Shown: piece after piece, positions 23,464-34,986 of the stretch | How the letters are laid out: every line of letters starts with the position of its first letter | Position numbering within the stretch: the first letter of the stretch is position 1 | From: Rhabditophanes sp. KR3021 | Taxonomy: Eukaryota; Nematoda; Chromadorea; Rhabditida; Alloionematidae | Length of the DNA stretch: 64,000 bases | NCBI GenBank assembly: GCA_963281155.1 | Contig: CAUJLY010000002.1 | Location: 3,162,001 to 3,226,000 of the forward strand | Direction of reading: 5' to 3' | Program-made: the position numbers and the translations under genes | Notes under the pieces: generated by a model | Told to the model about the DNA's origin: nothing | Seen by the model: the letters and a program-made list of their open reading frames with translations, nothing else | The model's database searches: none

Positions 23464-24343
23464 AAGAAATAAATCGAAATGAACATTAGCATAAACTCAA
23501 TAGTTGATACATATCCTTGATTAATCGTTCTATCAAAAAGACAAATGATCGGCGATTCTTTTGTTTATAATCAAGGTCAGCTGCTAATCTTGATTAGTTG
23601 TTTTTCCCAATTTTATATGTGATGTGCTTCATTTTAGAGTTATGATAACGTCTATGTATGCATGCTTTTTTGTTTCAATAATCATTATTCTTTATGCGCA
23701 CATCACAAATGAAAAAGTGAGATGAAGTCAATTTGTGAACAACAACAAATTAGTATGTTAATTATTTATATGCATGTAAATACGTTAAAAAAGTTTTCTG
23801 ACAGGAGTGTGCATAAACATTAATACATACCGATTTTTTTGCATCTTTCTCTGTCACAATTTCATTCAGCCACCATAATTTTCAAAAGTTACAAGCTTAA
23901 CACTAAATTGAGATCATTATGGCTTATATTGACAAGATTATTCAATTAAATTAGTATTCCCCAAAGTATATGTGACTTTATGATGAGTAAGTATCTTTTT
24001 CCCTCAAATAATTCCTAATATTTGTTTATTTTCCAATATTGCGTTGTTTGTGGATATTTACATAACAAAAATATTACAATAACGATTATTAAGATACTTT
24101 TTGCCGTGATATGTATTATTTTTACAAAATGAATTATTCTTTATCAAAATATTTGTCGTACTACAAATGCATATAGAAAATGGGCTTTTTTGTGGAAAGT
24201 AGTTTTCAGTATCTTTAGGAAATCAATATTTGTTATACATTTATTCTGCCTCCTCGTTTTAATTATACGCTAACTTTATATTTTTATAAATTAAGCTTCT
24301 GATATCATGTTCACCTAAATATTAATTATTTTTATTTATTAGC
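23464..24343. other. Divergent intergenic region
   Basis: Between the minus-strand beta-galactosidase and the plus-strand four-TM gene, so it should carry both promoters. No open frame, repeat or RNA gene is recognised. Confidence 0.5.
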
Positions 24344-25639
24344 ATGACAATATCATTTAAACAACCAACTAAGATAAAGGGAAAGCAATTTCAACAAAAG
24401 AGAGGTTTTTTCTTTGAAAAAGTTATGGAAAATGTACGCTCCCTTCCAGGCTATCACTTTATTACAAATAGATTAAGTGAAACGATGAAAAAGATCCTTA
24501 ATGATATAACTCAAAAAAAGCCCAACTCATTCAATGATTGTTCTGACTTGATACGTGAAGACCACCAAGGTTTCTTCAGTTCATCTAAAATTTTCCTCAA
24601 ACTTATGTATTATGGGCCGTTTTCACAAAAAAGATTCTTAACAGATGATGTTGACTGGGCACATAGAATGCAAATGTACAAATTAGCTATATTTTCCTAC
24701 ACGACTGTTATGTTAACATATTTTCTTATAATTGGATCTACTATCATGTTTAATAATGGACCGATCTGTACTCATTTTGAAGGTGGCATACGTGATGTTT
24801 ATTCATTTATTCATAGTCGTAAGTTATAATACATTAACACAGATATTAATATCCCATTTCCAGAATCTATTGTTATGCTTTTGTGTATATTTGCTGCAAC
24901 ATTTCTATTTTATCGATACACAAGTTATTTGGGAGGTTTTATTTTTTGCCCAATTTTGATAGGCCTTTATTCCAGAGAAGGTTATTATTGTGGGTACGAG
25001 TTTATAGCAAATTCATATTTTTACAAAAAAAGTGAATTTGAAAGTTACTGTGCTGATTCAGCAAAGGAAACTACACGGCTATATATTAGAAAGACTGTTG
25101 AATTTGCGTTACAAGCTGTGTCTTTGCTAATTTCTCTAGTTTTCATTCTAAAATACATGATTAATTCCTTTATATATTTGAAATACATGGAGGTTAACAA
25201 ATCTAAAGATGGCCGTTTAAAGAATACTATTTTGAATTCATGTTGTATTCAGGCTACGATATCAAAATATGTTGAAAATCCTTATGTCTACGATAAACAT
25301 GAAACTTTCGAGGTTGAAGATATTATTGAGGAAAACACAAAGCCCTTTTTTGAAAATGTTAAAAAGACTAAGTCTAATATTAATTCTAACAATAAGAAAG
25401 ATGGCGAAGCTAAGGATAAAATTAAAAATGTGAAAAATAGTGGGGATAATAACAAGAATGATAAGGAAACTAAGTATACTATTAACAATCATTTGGAAAC
25501 TAAGAATAATGAAATCACATATGAACAGGATACAAATGATGATGAAAAAAACTTAGTGCTTACAAATGAATTATCCAGTACTATCACTTCAACGCAATCA
25601 GAAAAAGATTCGTTGTTAAAAAAAATTAGTGTCAATTAG
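24344..25639 (+). CDS. Multi-pass membrane protein, paralogue A (unknown family)
   Basis: Exons: 24344-24818 and 24864-25639, 416 residues, with a TTATTAG acceptor-like site just before ATG 24344 (possible trans-splice site). It has a basic cytosolic N-terminus, about four hydrophobic segments (near residues 115-138, 155-180, 190-205 and 255-280), and a long Lys/Asn/Glu-rich low-complexity tail of ~120 residues. Family unknown to me. The next gene (26342-27070) has the same arrangement: the F..+.RFL.DD.DW stretch before the first membrane segment, and a phase-1 intron at the equivalent point. The two are probably a tandem duplication. The charged tail is absent from the neighbour. Confidence 0.7.
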
Positions 25640-26341
25640 TTTAAATGACATTATTGGGTACATTTGGTGTAAAACAATTATGAAAGAAAAGCATATGCAA
25701 TTATTGAATTTGCGAAATAGTTTATTTTAGTCATACCATTGGCTTAACATATGTGATTTATATTAATATTTTTTATAATTTATTTGGTGAAGTTGCAAAA
25801 CAAAATTGTTTATATTCTTTAAGTATCCTTTTATTTTATATAGTTATCATTATTTTTATATAATAATCATTCTTTTATATATGTAGTTTTTATATTTGCA
25901 TCATTCCATTTTATTAGATTTAAAAATATCTATGATATATAAAAATATTGTTCACATTATATTTATATATTTAGTCTTGTTATTGCAATTTTGTAAAGTA
26001 AAAATGCTATTCTAAACGTGTGCCTATATGCTTATTATACTTAAATTGTGGAATGCTTTGGTGTGTCTGAAAAATAATAAATTAAAATATCACAGTTAAT
26101 ATAGTAGTATTGACTAACCGCGAAAGTATTGGTACAAATTAATTTGAGCATATATCTTATATTGACATTATCATATGTCCCCCTACTACCATTGGATTTA
26201 TGATATTTTACGGAAAAGGAATATAAACATGCTTATCATTGCACTAAAGAAACAACGTTCATTGTATATTTTTGTTTTGCCCCAAATGTTTATAAATTAC
26301 ATTTAAATAGTTTATTAGTATTTAGCATATTGTTGTTAACA
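25640..26341. other. Intergenic between tandem paralogues
   Basis: T-rich, with no coding signal I can support. A TATTTAG site just upstream of the next ATG could be a trans-splice acceptor. Confidence 0.45.
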
Positions 26342-27070
26342 ATGACTGTTTATGAATTTATAAACGCTTCAGCTGTGGAGGCCCAAAGTACGTATAAACA
26401 AATGACAACTTTTTTCATAAACTTTATTTCAATGTCTTTTATTAAAAATGATAGGTATTTTGACAATGTTGCCAGGGATATTAACTGGAGAAATACGCTT
26501 TCAATCATTCTTTCCTACCTGATATTCAAATTCCTATATTTTACTATTTTTTTTTCATTTCTATTCTTGCAACTCAGTCCAGGATGGTTAGTAAGAAATG
26601 ATATTATTGACGAAGTAAAGTTGTTTACTCGAAATGGTAAGTTCTCACACTATTACTTGCTGTAATTTACTATTATATTTACTCATACAATATCACTTTC
26701 ATACTATTTTAAAGCCATTTAAAACTTATTTATTATAGAGAACCTTTATATTCATTTCGCACTATTTGCCTTTACATCTAGTCTTTTACTGATGGCACTA
26801 AACAAAGGACAATTAGTGTATATGGTTGCAATACCTCTAATTATGTGCTTTCATTTTTGTGCGGATTTGAATAGCTATCTAACTGTATCAAGAGCATGCC
26901 TATTACGCAGATTCGACAATACCGGTATACAAGAAAGTCAATTTCCTCACTATTGTATTTGGTACAGTTCGGTTTTTCTAATTAGTCAAATATTATTATG
27001 GATCTCAATGTATACTTCATTTGCACTTATATTGTTTACTTTCAAAAGGATTTCTTTATTTCACAAATAA
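26342..27070 (+). CDS. Multi-pass membrane protein, paralogue B (unknown family)
   Basis: Exons: 26342-26636 and 26739-27070, 208 residues. About four hydrophobic segments, starting at TLSIILSYLIFKFLYFTIFF, with short polar loops and almost no tail. It lines up with the preceding gene: RYFDNVARDINWRN against RFLTDDVDWAHR, then the first membrane segment, then a phase-1 intron directly before the second membrane segment (FTRN|E against FIHS|Q). The shared intron position and phase support common descent despite weak sequence identity. A cell-surface or organelle role is possible; nothing in the sequence shows which. Confidence 0.65.
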
Positions 27071-27446
27071 TGCTAAAATCATAACAACTTTCATTAAATC
27101 ATAGCAAATTGCAATAAACACAATCATACAATTTATTATTTAACAAATAAAATAAAATAATTTTGTACAGGTGATATGTCAGTTCTTTATAAAATAGATA
27201 ATCTCATATGTGAAATGTGGAATGGCATGATAATAACAAAATAAAATAATTTAGTAGAACACTTTACCAAACAGAATTGATGGGAGATTACAAAGTTTTC
27301 AGCATCTTGTAAAAATTAAATTTGCTATGCAATCTTATTTAAACACTTCTCAATTAGAGACACAATTTCTAATGATGTATTTAACCGCTGCTATTTCATT
27401 CTGCTGTAATTATTAACAAATGCTCATTTATTTTAGATTATACATA
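27071..27446. other. Upstream region of the SNF2 gene
   Basis: A+T-rich, with no gene. A TTATTTTAG acceptor-like site at about 27428-27436, 10 bases before ATG 27447, may be a trans-splice or 5' exon acceptor. Confidence 0.4.
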
Positions 27447-30400
27447 ATGCGGGAAGAAAAAATAGAAAGCGTAGTCCCAAAAAGCCTCCAAGAAATGATT
27501 GATGGCTTACCAGAATTGCATGAGAAAGTGATGCTTTTAATGCGGGGTGCTATTAGAGAGAATATTACAGATTATGCGTTAGATGAGTCTATTTTTCGCA
27601 TAAAAGAAGCAAAAAAGACTTTCGACAAAACCTTGGTTTCATTTTGTTCCATCGCAAAAAAAAGTCAGAAAAATAGAGCACCAGTGATAGGAAACGTGCC
27701 GGCAGAAGAGATCATGGATGAGGTTGATGACGAAATTATATCAGACAATGATGAATACTCTGATATTTATTCATCAAATGCGAATATGGGTAGTCTTTTG
27801 AAAGAAAGTCCTCGATCTACTATCATGGATGTGATGTTAGCCTTCAAAAATTTAGCTTCAATCAATCAAACAAATGTTGTGGAAAGTGTTTTAAATACTC
27901 AAAAAGAAGTTTCTAGCTCCAATAGTGTGGCTGGCAATTCAAATGTTCCAACTGAAAGTGTAATTCTTGAAGATAAGACAGACGACAGCATTCTAAATGA
28001 TAATGCCTTCAACGATTCTTCAGATGAAGAAATAGACTTTTTTAATGAAGAACCCGATATTTTAGGTGATTTTATATCGGGCCGTCTAAAAGAAACTGAA
28101 GTTACAGAAATAACAAATGGGGCTGTTAAATATACTTTGCAAGAAGACAGGGTGGTTTCTGAATCTGGCGTAAACGTTGCAATTATTACTCCTGAAATAT
28201 CAGTTGGGAATATCAAACCGAAGTCGCCAATTGCAAGTGGCTTAACTGAATCTTTGGTTGGAAGTAAAATCATTAATACAAATCAAGCAGTTCAGGGTAC
28301 AAATGCTATTCAAGAATTTTCAGTAGATGAGAATATATCAAATGCCAATAATGATCCACCAACAACTATCGAAGGTGTTCAATCAAGTATGCCTTCTGAA
28401 TCAAATATCTGCGAAGAAAAAGAATTATATTCAAATACATTAGCAAATTTGGTAGATACTATATTATCCATGACAGAATCATTCAGCGATGAGTTTACAG
28501 CTGACCCTTCCGTGATCTCAAAACTTTTCGAGACAAGAACTGCTTCTCAAGAAGAAAATATTGGTGAAGATATGAAAAATTCATCGGATATGGATGTTTC
28601 ATCAGATGAATCTATTAAATATGCATCTAAAAATAAGACAAGTGTTTTTTTAAGTTCAGATTCAGAAGATGAAGCACAATTGGAAAGTGTCGAAGAATTA
28701 GAAAATGAGCTTATGGATGCCGATGGAATTAAAAAAGAAACGGATTCTAGGAAAAGAAAGTCACTCAGTAAGTCTAATATCACAAGTAAAAGACTCCGAA
28801 CAAGAAGCAATGCCGACGAATCCTACATCGAAGAAATTTTGATATCATCTGATGATGAACTACTTCCTGATCCTTTGAATTGCGTTAGGAAAAATCAAAG
28901 GCGCATCCTGACTGATGCCGAATTAGATCAATCGACTAAAGAGGCGATGAAAAATGACAAGCAAAAAAGATTGGCGTTTGGAGAGCATATCAAGCAAAGG
29001 GGTATCAAGTGCAAGCCACTTGGGGAAAATGAAACTGTTTATGATACAAAGCTTGAAGACATTATTTTAGACAATAATAAGGACAACCCTGTTTCTGTGC
29101 ATCCGAATTTTGTTAAAGTTTTGAAGAAACATCAAGCTGAAGGAATAGACTTCTTATACTTTTCGACAATTGAAAGCGTCGATAAATTAGATCAAGATGG
29201 AACTGGGGCATGCTTAGCTTATTTCATGTCACTTGGGAAAACATTTATCACAATTGCCTATCTCCACACAGTTTTGACTCACAACTTCATATCAAAAAAA
29301 TTGTCTAAAGCCTTAATTCTGGTTCCCACAAATGTCCATTTTAATTGGAAAAATGAATTCGAAAAATGGCAAAAGTTGTTGCCGCGAGATGTCCAAAAGA
29401 TCAAGTGCGTCGACTTATTTGATAGACAACATAAATTAATCACAGCAGATAATCAACGGTTAAGGATAATTGAAAAATGGTTTGACGACAAGGACCCCTC
29501 TGTTTTGATAATGGGCAATGACTTGTTTCGTACATTGTTGAAAAATAAAAGCCAAGACGTTAGTGCAAGATATAAGAAGTACTTGATAAATCCTGGTCCA
29601 GATATAGTTATTGTGGATGAGGCACATACCATTAAAAATAAGGCTACTCAAATTACAAAGTTTGTTATGTCGTTCCGTACATTGAGGAGTAAGTCAAAAC
29701 GCATTTAATTCTCTAATTAATTTACTTTAGGAATCGCATTAACAGGAACTCCGGTGCAAAACAATTTAAAAGAATACTACTGTATCATTAATTTCATTCG
29801 TCCGGGAATATTGGGGACTTCCAAGGAATTTTCAAATAGATACATGACACCCATCGAAAGAGGATCTTCGGGAAGTGCAACCCCTGCAGAAAGGACGTAT
29901 ATGAATAGACGATATGCCGTGCTTTGGAAACTCCTGGAGTACACTGTTCATCGCAAAGATGGCAAATTTTTAGAAGAAACCTTGCCTCCTAAAAATGAAT
30001 TTGTGATTGACTTGAAATGCACCGACAAGCAGATAATGCTATTTGAGAAAATGAGTCAATTCATGATAGATAAAAAAGAACATTCGAATAATGCACACTG
30101 CCATCACTTTGATTTTTTGTCAAAGGCTATTGCGATTGCTTGCCACCCATTTTCAATCATTGCCAATTGCCATGAGTATGCTCAAATCATGTTGGCTGAA
30201 AAGGCGGCATCAGCAAATGACGATGGATTTGATGATGAAACAGCACAATATGAAGCGGAAATGAAGAAGTTGGATGGCCAAGCCAAAATTGCTGATTGTT
30301 TCGAGGATGTGGAAAGTTACTTCAAACCCGAGGATGAGTTTGATATTTCACTGAGTTCAAAGTTACTCTTTTTGATTGAACTACTGAAACAAGCTGAGAC

Positions 30401-31985
30401 AGTAGGAGATAAAGTCTTAGTATTTTTCAACTACAATTTCACCCTCAATTATGTTGTCAAGATTTTGGAACATTTAATGGCAACTGACCAATGGTACAGT
30501 GAAGCTCATCCACTTCCCTTAGGTCGTAGAAAACGTTATGGTTGGAGACTTCACCATGACTATGCTATAATCAATGGTAAAACGAGTGCAATTGACCGTT
30601 CTCTTATCCAAGAAAGCTTCAACAACCCTAATCTACCACGAAAAAGACTGATTTTTTTAATTACGAGAGCTGGTGGTATTGGCATGAACATGGTCGGATT
30701 CAATAGGGCGGTTCTATTCGAATCGAACAGTAATCCAGCTTTAGACTCACAAGCTCTTCATCGAATCTACCGCATCAATCAGAGAAAACCTTCCTTCTTT
30801 TACAGATTAATTGTGGACAGATCAATTGAGAAAATAATTCATCAAGAGCAAATTAAGAAAGAGTCTACTTCTTTAAGAACTATTGACAAACGTAATATTA
30901 GAGCAGCTAGTAATTCGGATAAAGCAGATTGGTACACCTTTACTCCCAAGCTGGATGATTCTACAGTTCAGCCCATCTTGCAGGTTCCAAAAGATGATGC
31001 TTTTGCGCGAATTATGCTTGCAAATAGAGACATTATTGTGAATTACGTTCCAAAGGACTTATTGTTGCAAAATAGAGCAGAAGAAGCGTTAACTGAGGCA
31101 GAAATAGAAACAGAATGGAAAAAGTACGAAGAAGAAAATGAAAGAATAGAAGATGAGAAGAAAGCCCATGCAGAATATATTCGTAAAAATCCAACTACAA
31201 ATAACCAGCAAAACGGATTGCCATCAAGATTGGAAAAGTCTGCACCAATATCTACCGGACAAGCTAATTTAAATATAAGAAATATCCTAAATGCTCTTGC
31301 TAATAATCAGCGTTCTGGTTTGGTAAATGCTTCAGCACATGATCGTCAGAATTCAGGTAGAACAATGACTACTAGCGATGTTCGTAATACGCTTGCCCAT
31401 ATTGGCATACGTCCGAGCCTTGCTAATAAACTTGGGAGTCTTGTAACTAATAAAACTTTGAAATCTTTTTTAAATGCTTCTTCAAGTAAGAACAATGTAG
31501 GTATGAATTTGCCTGTTAATTCCGGTTCTGCTAATATCAATCTAAATACGAATATTACTCGTGTATCTGGCAATCCCATTTTAAATACTGCTAATCAACC
31601 TTCCACTGCTTCTTCAAATCAAAACATAAACAGACCTGCCAATAGCGCTAGATCCTATTCCAAAGTCGGCTATAATTCAGTGCCTCATATTGCAAATGGA
31701 AAACCACCTCATTCGGTACATTCTATTACTAATGGAAGACCACCTAATTCAGTCATTAACGCTCCGACCTATTCACGATCAATGATCTTGCAAGATCCAA
31801 ATGTAAGGTATCTTGGAAGTAGACATCAGTTATCCAATGCTCCTGTTCTCCGTAACACACTGACTCATCCTTCAATTAGTGCTAAAACATCAACTAATGG
31901 TACACAGATTGGCTATGATCCAAAAAATCGTTACATGAACAAAAATTCCCTCCTGCCTACGAACGACTTACAACAAAAGAAGTAG
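27447..31985 (+). CDS. ATRX/ARIP4-type SNF2 chromatin-remodelling ATPase
   Basis: Exons: 27447-29688 and 29731-31985, 1498 residues. The first ~500 residues are acidic and Ser-rich. The SNF2 core follows: motif I MSLGKTF (the usual MGLGKT has Gly in place of Ser), ALILVPTNVHFNWKNEF, motif II VDEAHTIKN, motif III ALTGTPVQNNL, then EYYCIINFIRPGILGTSKEF, RKDGKFLEETLPPKNEFV, and helicase C motifs KVLVFFNYNFTLNYV, ITRAGGIGMNM and HRIYRINQRKP. The YYC..NF.RP.fLG..KEF segment and a large insert between the two lobes are shared with ATRX and ARIP4/RAD54L2 (C. elegans xnp-1 is the ATRX member). No ADD finger is seen. The last ~350 residues are Asn/Ser-rich. It is likely a nuclear DNA translocase. Orthology between ATRX and ARIP4 is not settled. 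Confidence 0.85.
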
Positions 31986-32091
31986 GTTCGGACCAATTAT
32001 AATTGCCCAAATTAATTACGTAGTTTAATTCGATTTTTTTTTATTATATCTTTTTATATTTAATAAAACAAATTTTTTTAAAACACACTTT

Positions 32092-33729
32092 TCAAAATAA
32101 GAGTTTTTGAAATGGATCAAAATATTTTCTAGCCTCTTCTATATTTGACATATTGTTTAAAAATATGTAAGTAGGTTGATTATTTTTGCTTCTCATAATG
32201 AATGAATGTTTAAATTTATTATTTTGATTTAGACAATTGCATTTCATATCATGACTGTTCAATTCGTCTTTTGAGTAATTTCCTTTTCTGAAGGCATGTT
32301 TGTAACTACAAGAAATAATCAGAACCTTTAAGCTTTTTGGATAATTAAGATTAAATTCTCCAATGCACCCATGTTGTATACAATCTACGCTATCAAAATT
32401 CATAAAAGCGTTCTCTTCTATCGGGAAATATTTAAATGAATCGTTTATATAATAAAAATGTTTGAGATTCTTCAGTTTTGATTTAATTAATTGACTCATT
32501 AAATGCAATGAAAAACTTTCAGCTACAACTGTTAACTTTTCAATGGATTCAGGAAATAAAAAATGTAATTTTGTAAATTGACTTTCACTACAAATGGCAT
32601 TGTTTGTTAATTCACCTACTAAGAGTATTAAAGATTCAATTGAATTTGATCCTTTCATGTAAGCGAAGAAGTTCTGTGTGTCAGCAAAATTATTTATTGT
32701 TTGATCGTTGATAAGAATAGTAAGTTCTTTTACATTTTTATAATTAAATGGTTCCAAGTAATTTTTGACCAGATTATTAGAAGGTGTTATTGACCATGTA
32801 AAACGCATTTCAATAGGCTTATTAAAGTGTATTTTTCTAAATTCACTTATTGTAACTTTTTCAGGATTATTTTTGAAATAAATTTTGATGTTTAGTTCAT
32901 TCAAAAGAAAGACCAGTTTATAAAATTCGTTACAAAATTGATTTGCTTGTGATACCATATCTAATTCGCATACTGTTATTTTTGTGTTTGAAAACATTTT
33001 GCTCATTTTCTGGTATTGTTCTTCTTCCTTTTCCCATAATAAAATGTTATTATCATATACAATCGAAACAAAAGAAACATTTGGCATTTTAGAAAAAATG
33101 CAGCAGTTTGTTATTTGTTCACCGTGAACAAATTTCGATATCTTTGTCCAGTTTAAATTAACTATTTTGGTGATATTGTTTGACCTTATATTTGCGTATA
33201 TATCTAAAGTGTCAAAGACATTTTCACTTTCATTCTTAACATAATAATTTTCTAGATTGCATGTATTTGAATAATCATTATCTTTAATGTACAGTGTATC
33301 AAAAAATGAAAATGTGTCCAAAATAGATTGTATGATATCAGTGATCCCTTTAAATTGTTGGCAATTCATATTTTTCTTAACACTTGTTTCTTCCTGATGA
33401 TCTAACATAGTACTCAAATAATTTATTTTGATACTGATAAGGGAATCAAAAAAGGTAAAATCCTCAGGTTCAAAACTTTGCAATATATTTTCAAATTCAG
33501 TTACTGATTTAAATGGTATGCCTGATAGCCGTCCAAACAAATAATCACTTGTAACATTTATCATTAATTTCATCTCCTCGCTGACAATTACCTTGTTTTT
33601 GCTGGTATGATCCAAATTAAAACATATTCTTGGATCGATACGTGCCATCTTGGCTATATTAAAATTAGCATCAACAATATGATCGAATAGATCAGGCTGA
33701 GCAAAGACAGTGTGCACAATATTCCTCAT
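32092..33729 (-). CDS. Lineage-specific single-exon protein, leucine-rich-repeat-like
   Basis: 545 residues from ATG 33729, no introns and no signal peptide. The C-terminal half has irregular L..L.+..I....F spacing (for example NVKELTILIND, SIESLILLVGEL, SIEKLTVVAESF, NLKHFYY, SLKVLIISCSYK), as in diverged leucine-rich repeats. Together with the N-terminal ~50 residues this is reminiscent of the large, fast-evolving F-box/LRR-like families of Strongyloides-type nematodes, but a canonical F-box is not visible. No function is assigned. It is convergent with the SNF2 gene, with stops about 105 bp apart. Confidence 0.6.
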   Translation of the reverse strand: MRNIVHTVFAQPDLFDHIVDANFNIAKMARIDPRICFNLDHTSKNKVIVSEEMKLMINVTSDYLFGRLSGIPFKSVTEFENILQSFEPEDFTFFDSLISIKINYLSTMLDHQEETSVKKNMNCQQFKGITDIIQSILDTFSFFDTLYIKDNDYSNTCNLENYYVKNESENVFDTLDIYANIRSNNITKIVNLNWTKISKFVHGEQITNCCIFSKMPNVSFVSIVYDNNILLWEKEEEQYQKMSKMFSNTKITVCELDMVSQANQFCNEFYKLVFLLNELNIKIYFKNNPEKVTISEFRKIHFNKPIEMRFTWSITPSNNLVKNYLEPFNYKNVKELTILINDQTINNFADTQNFFAYMKGSNSIESLILLVGELTNNAICSESQFTKLHFLFPESIEKLTVVAESFSLHLMSQLIKSKLKNLKHFYYINDSFKYFPIEENAFMNFDSVDCIQHGCIGEFNLNYPKSLKVLIISCSYKHAFRKGNYSKDELNSHDMKCNCLNQNNKFKHSFIMRSKNNQPTYIFLNNMSNIEEARKYFDPFQKLLF

Positions 33730-34986
33730 AATCTAAAATAACAAACAACATTATCATTTATGAATAAATACACGTAAATGAAGCTTCAATTGGTTGGAAC
33801 AGAATGACGAAAAGTGTGCATTTTTTATTTACACCCGTCTATGTGTAGATGAAGAATTGGGTCAATAATATGTGTTTGACAAGAACTACATTCGACTATA
33901 TTCCTGTGATAAAAGACTTTTGACCTAGTTAGTACTGTTACAATATATACACATAGAGTCTAGTGGCCATGCAGCGCAACTTAAAAACAAACAAATTAAA
34001 ACTTTTTTTAATGGTTTTCAATAGTATTTTAACCAGACTTTGATAAAAAAGGAAAGATATGTAAGCAATCAAATATGATATGAGATCAAAAAAGTGATAT
34101 AATCAATGAAATCATATTATAATAAACAAAATAACTAAAATAGATGTGATAAAAAGATAAATGTCTAAAAGCAAGTGATTAAATGAATTTATTATTGTTG
34201 CAAAAAAACTTGTTTGTTTTATTATACACGACATTACACATTTATACTTTTATCTTCTAAAAAATAGGCAAGTTCACATGAGCATTAAGATTTACTGAAG
34301 AGTTAAATTTCCTCAATACCATTTAGATGTAATAGGATAGATCTTTTCATTACATTTCTATCTCTTTATAGTTTTTTATTATAATCTATTTATGATGGAA
34401 GAATTTACAAGGGAAAATATAACATTCACGAGTAAATGTTACACTATTGCATTGCTTTGATTGAATATTTGAAAAATGAACACAATCTTTTGAAAATATC
34501 AACTAACAAAGTTCACAGAGCTTGTTCGTCCAATTTATTAATTCACCTTCAATACCAGTGTTGTTTGAATTAGCAAAGATATCTCATCCAAATTATTACG
34601 ACTTGTCTAATAACGAATTCGAGCATAATGTGATAATTAAACTACTAAATTCACTTACATTACCTTTAGAGAAAGAATCGTTTTAGTAACAATAATTAAA
34701 AGATTCGCTAACTTGGTTTTGGAAAATTACAATATAACTTGCAAACATTAAAAGACTTATTTTATGATGATATTTAATTTTCATATTTTGTAAATGTTTA
34801 CTACATAAAAGCCATATGAAAATAATATGCAATGTTAACTGATTGCCTTTTCTTATTACACTTTAATTATTGTTATTATTTGAGGTTCAAAAAGTATTTG
34901 TAGATAGTATAAAAAAATAGTTTGTTATTAGCTGCTAAGTTATATTCATAGTCCCGTGCATTTAAACATTTTGTTAAATGGAGTAT
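33730..34986. other. Intergenic, possible short gene relic
   Basis: Mostly A+T-rich with no gene. At about 34510-34686 (+) a ~58-codon open stretch reads SIPVLFELAKISHPNYYDLS and ends LTLPLEKESF. It has non-random Leu/Pro composition and may be a leftover exon; I cannot place it in a family. Confidence 0.3.
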
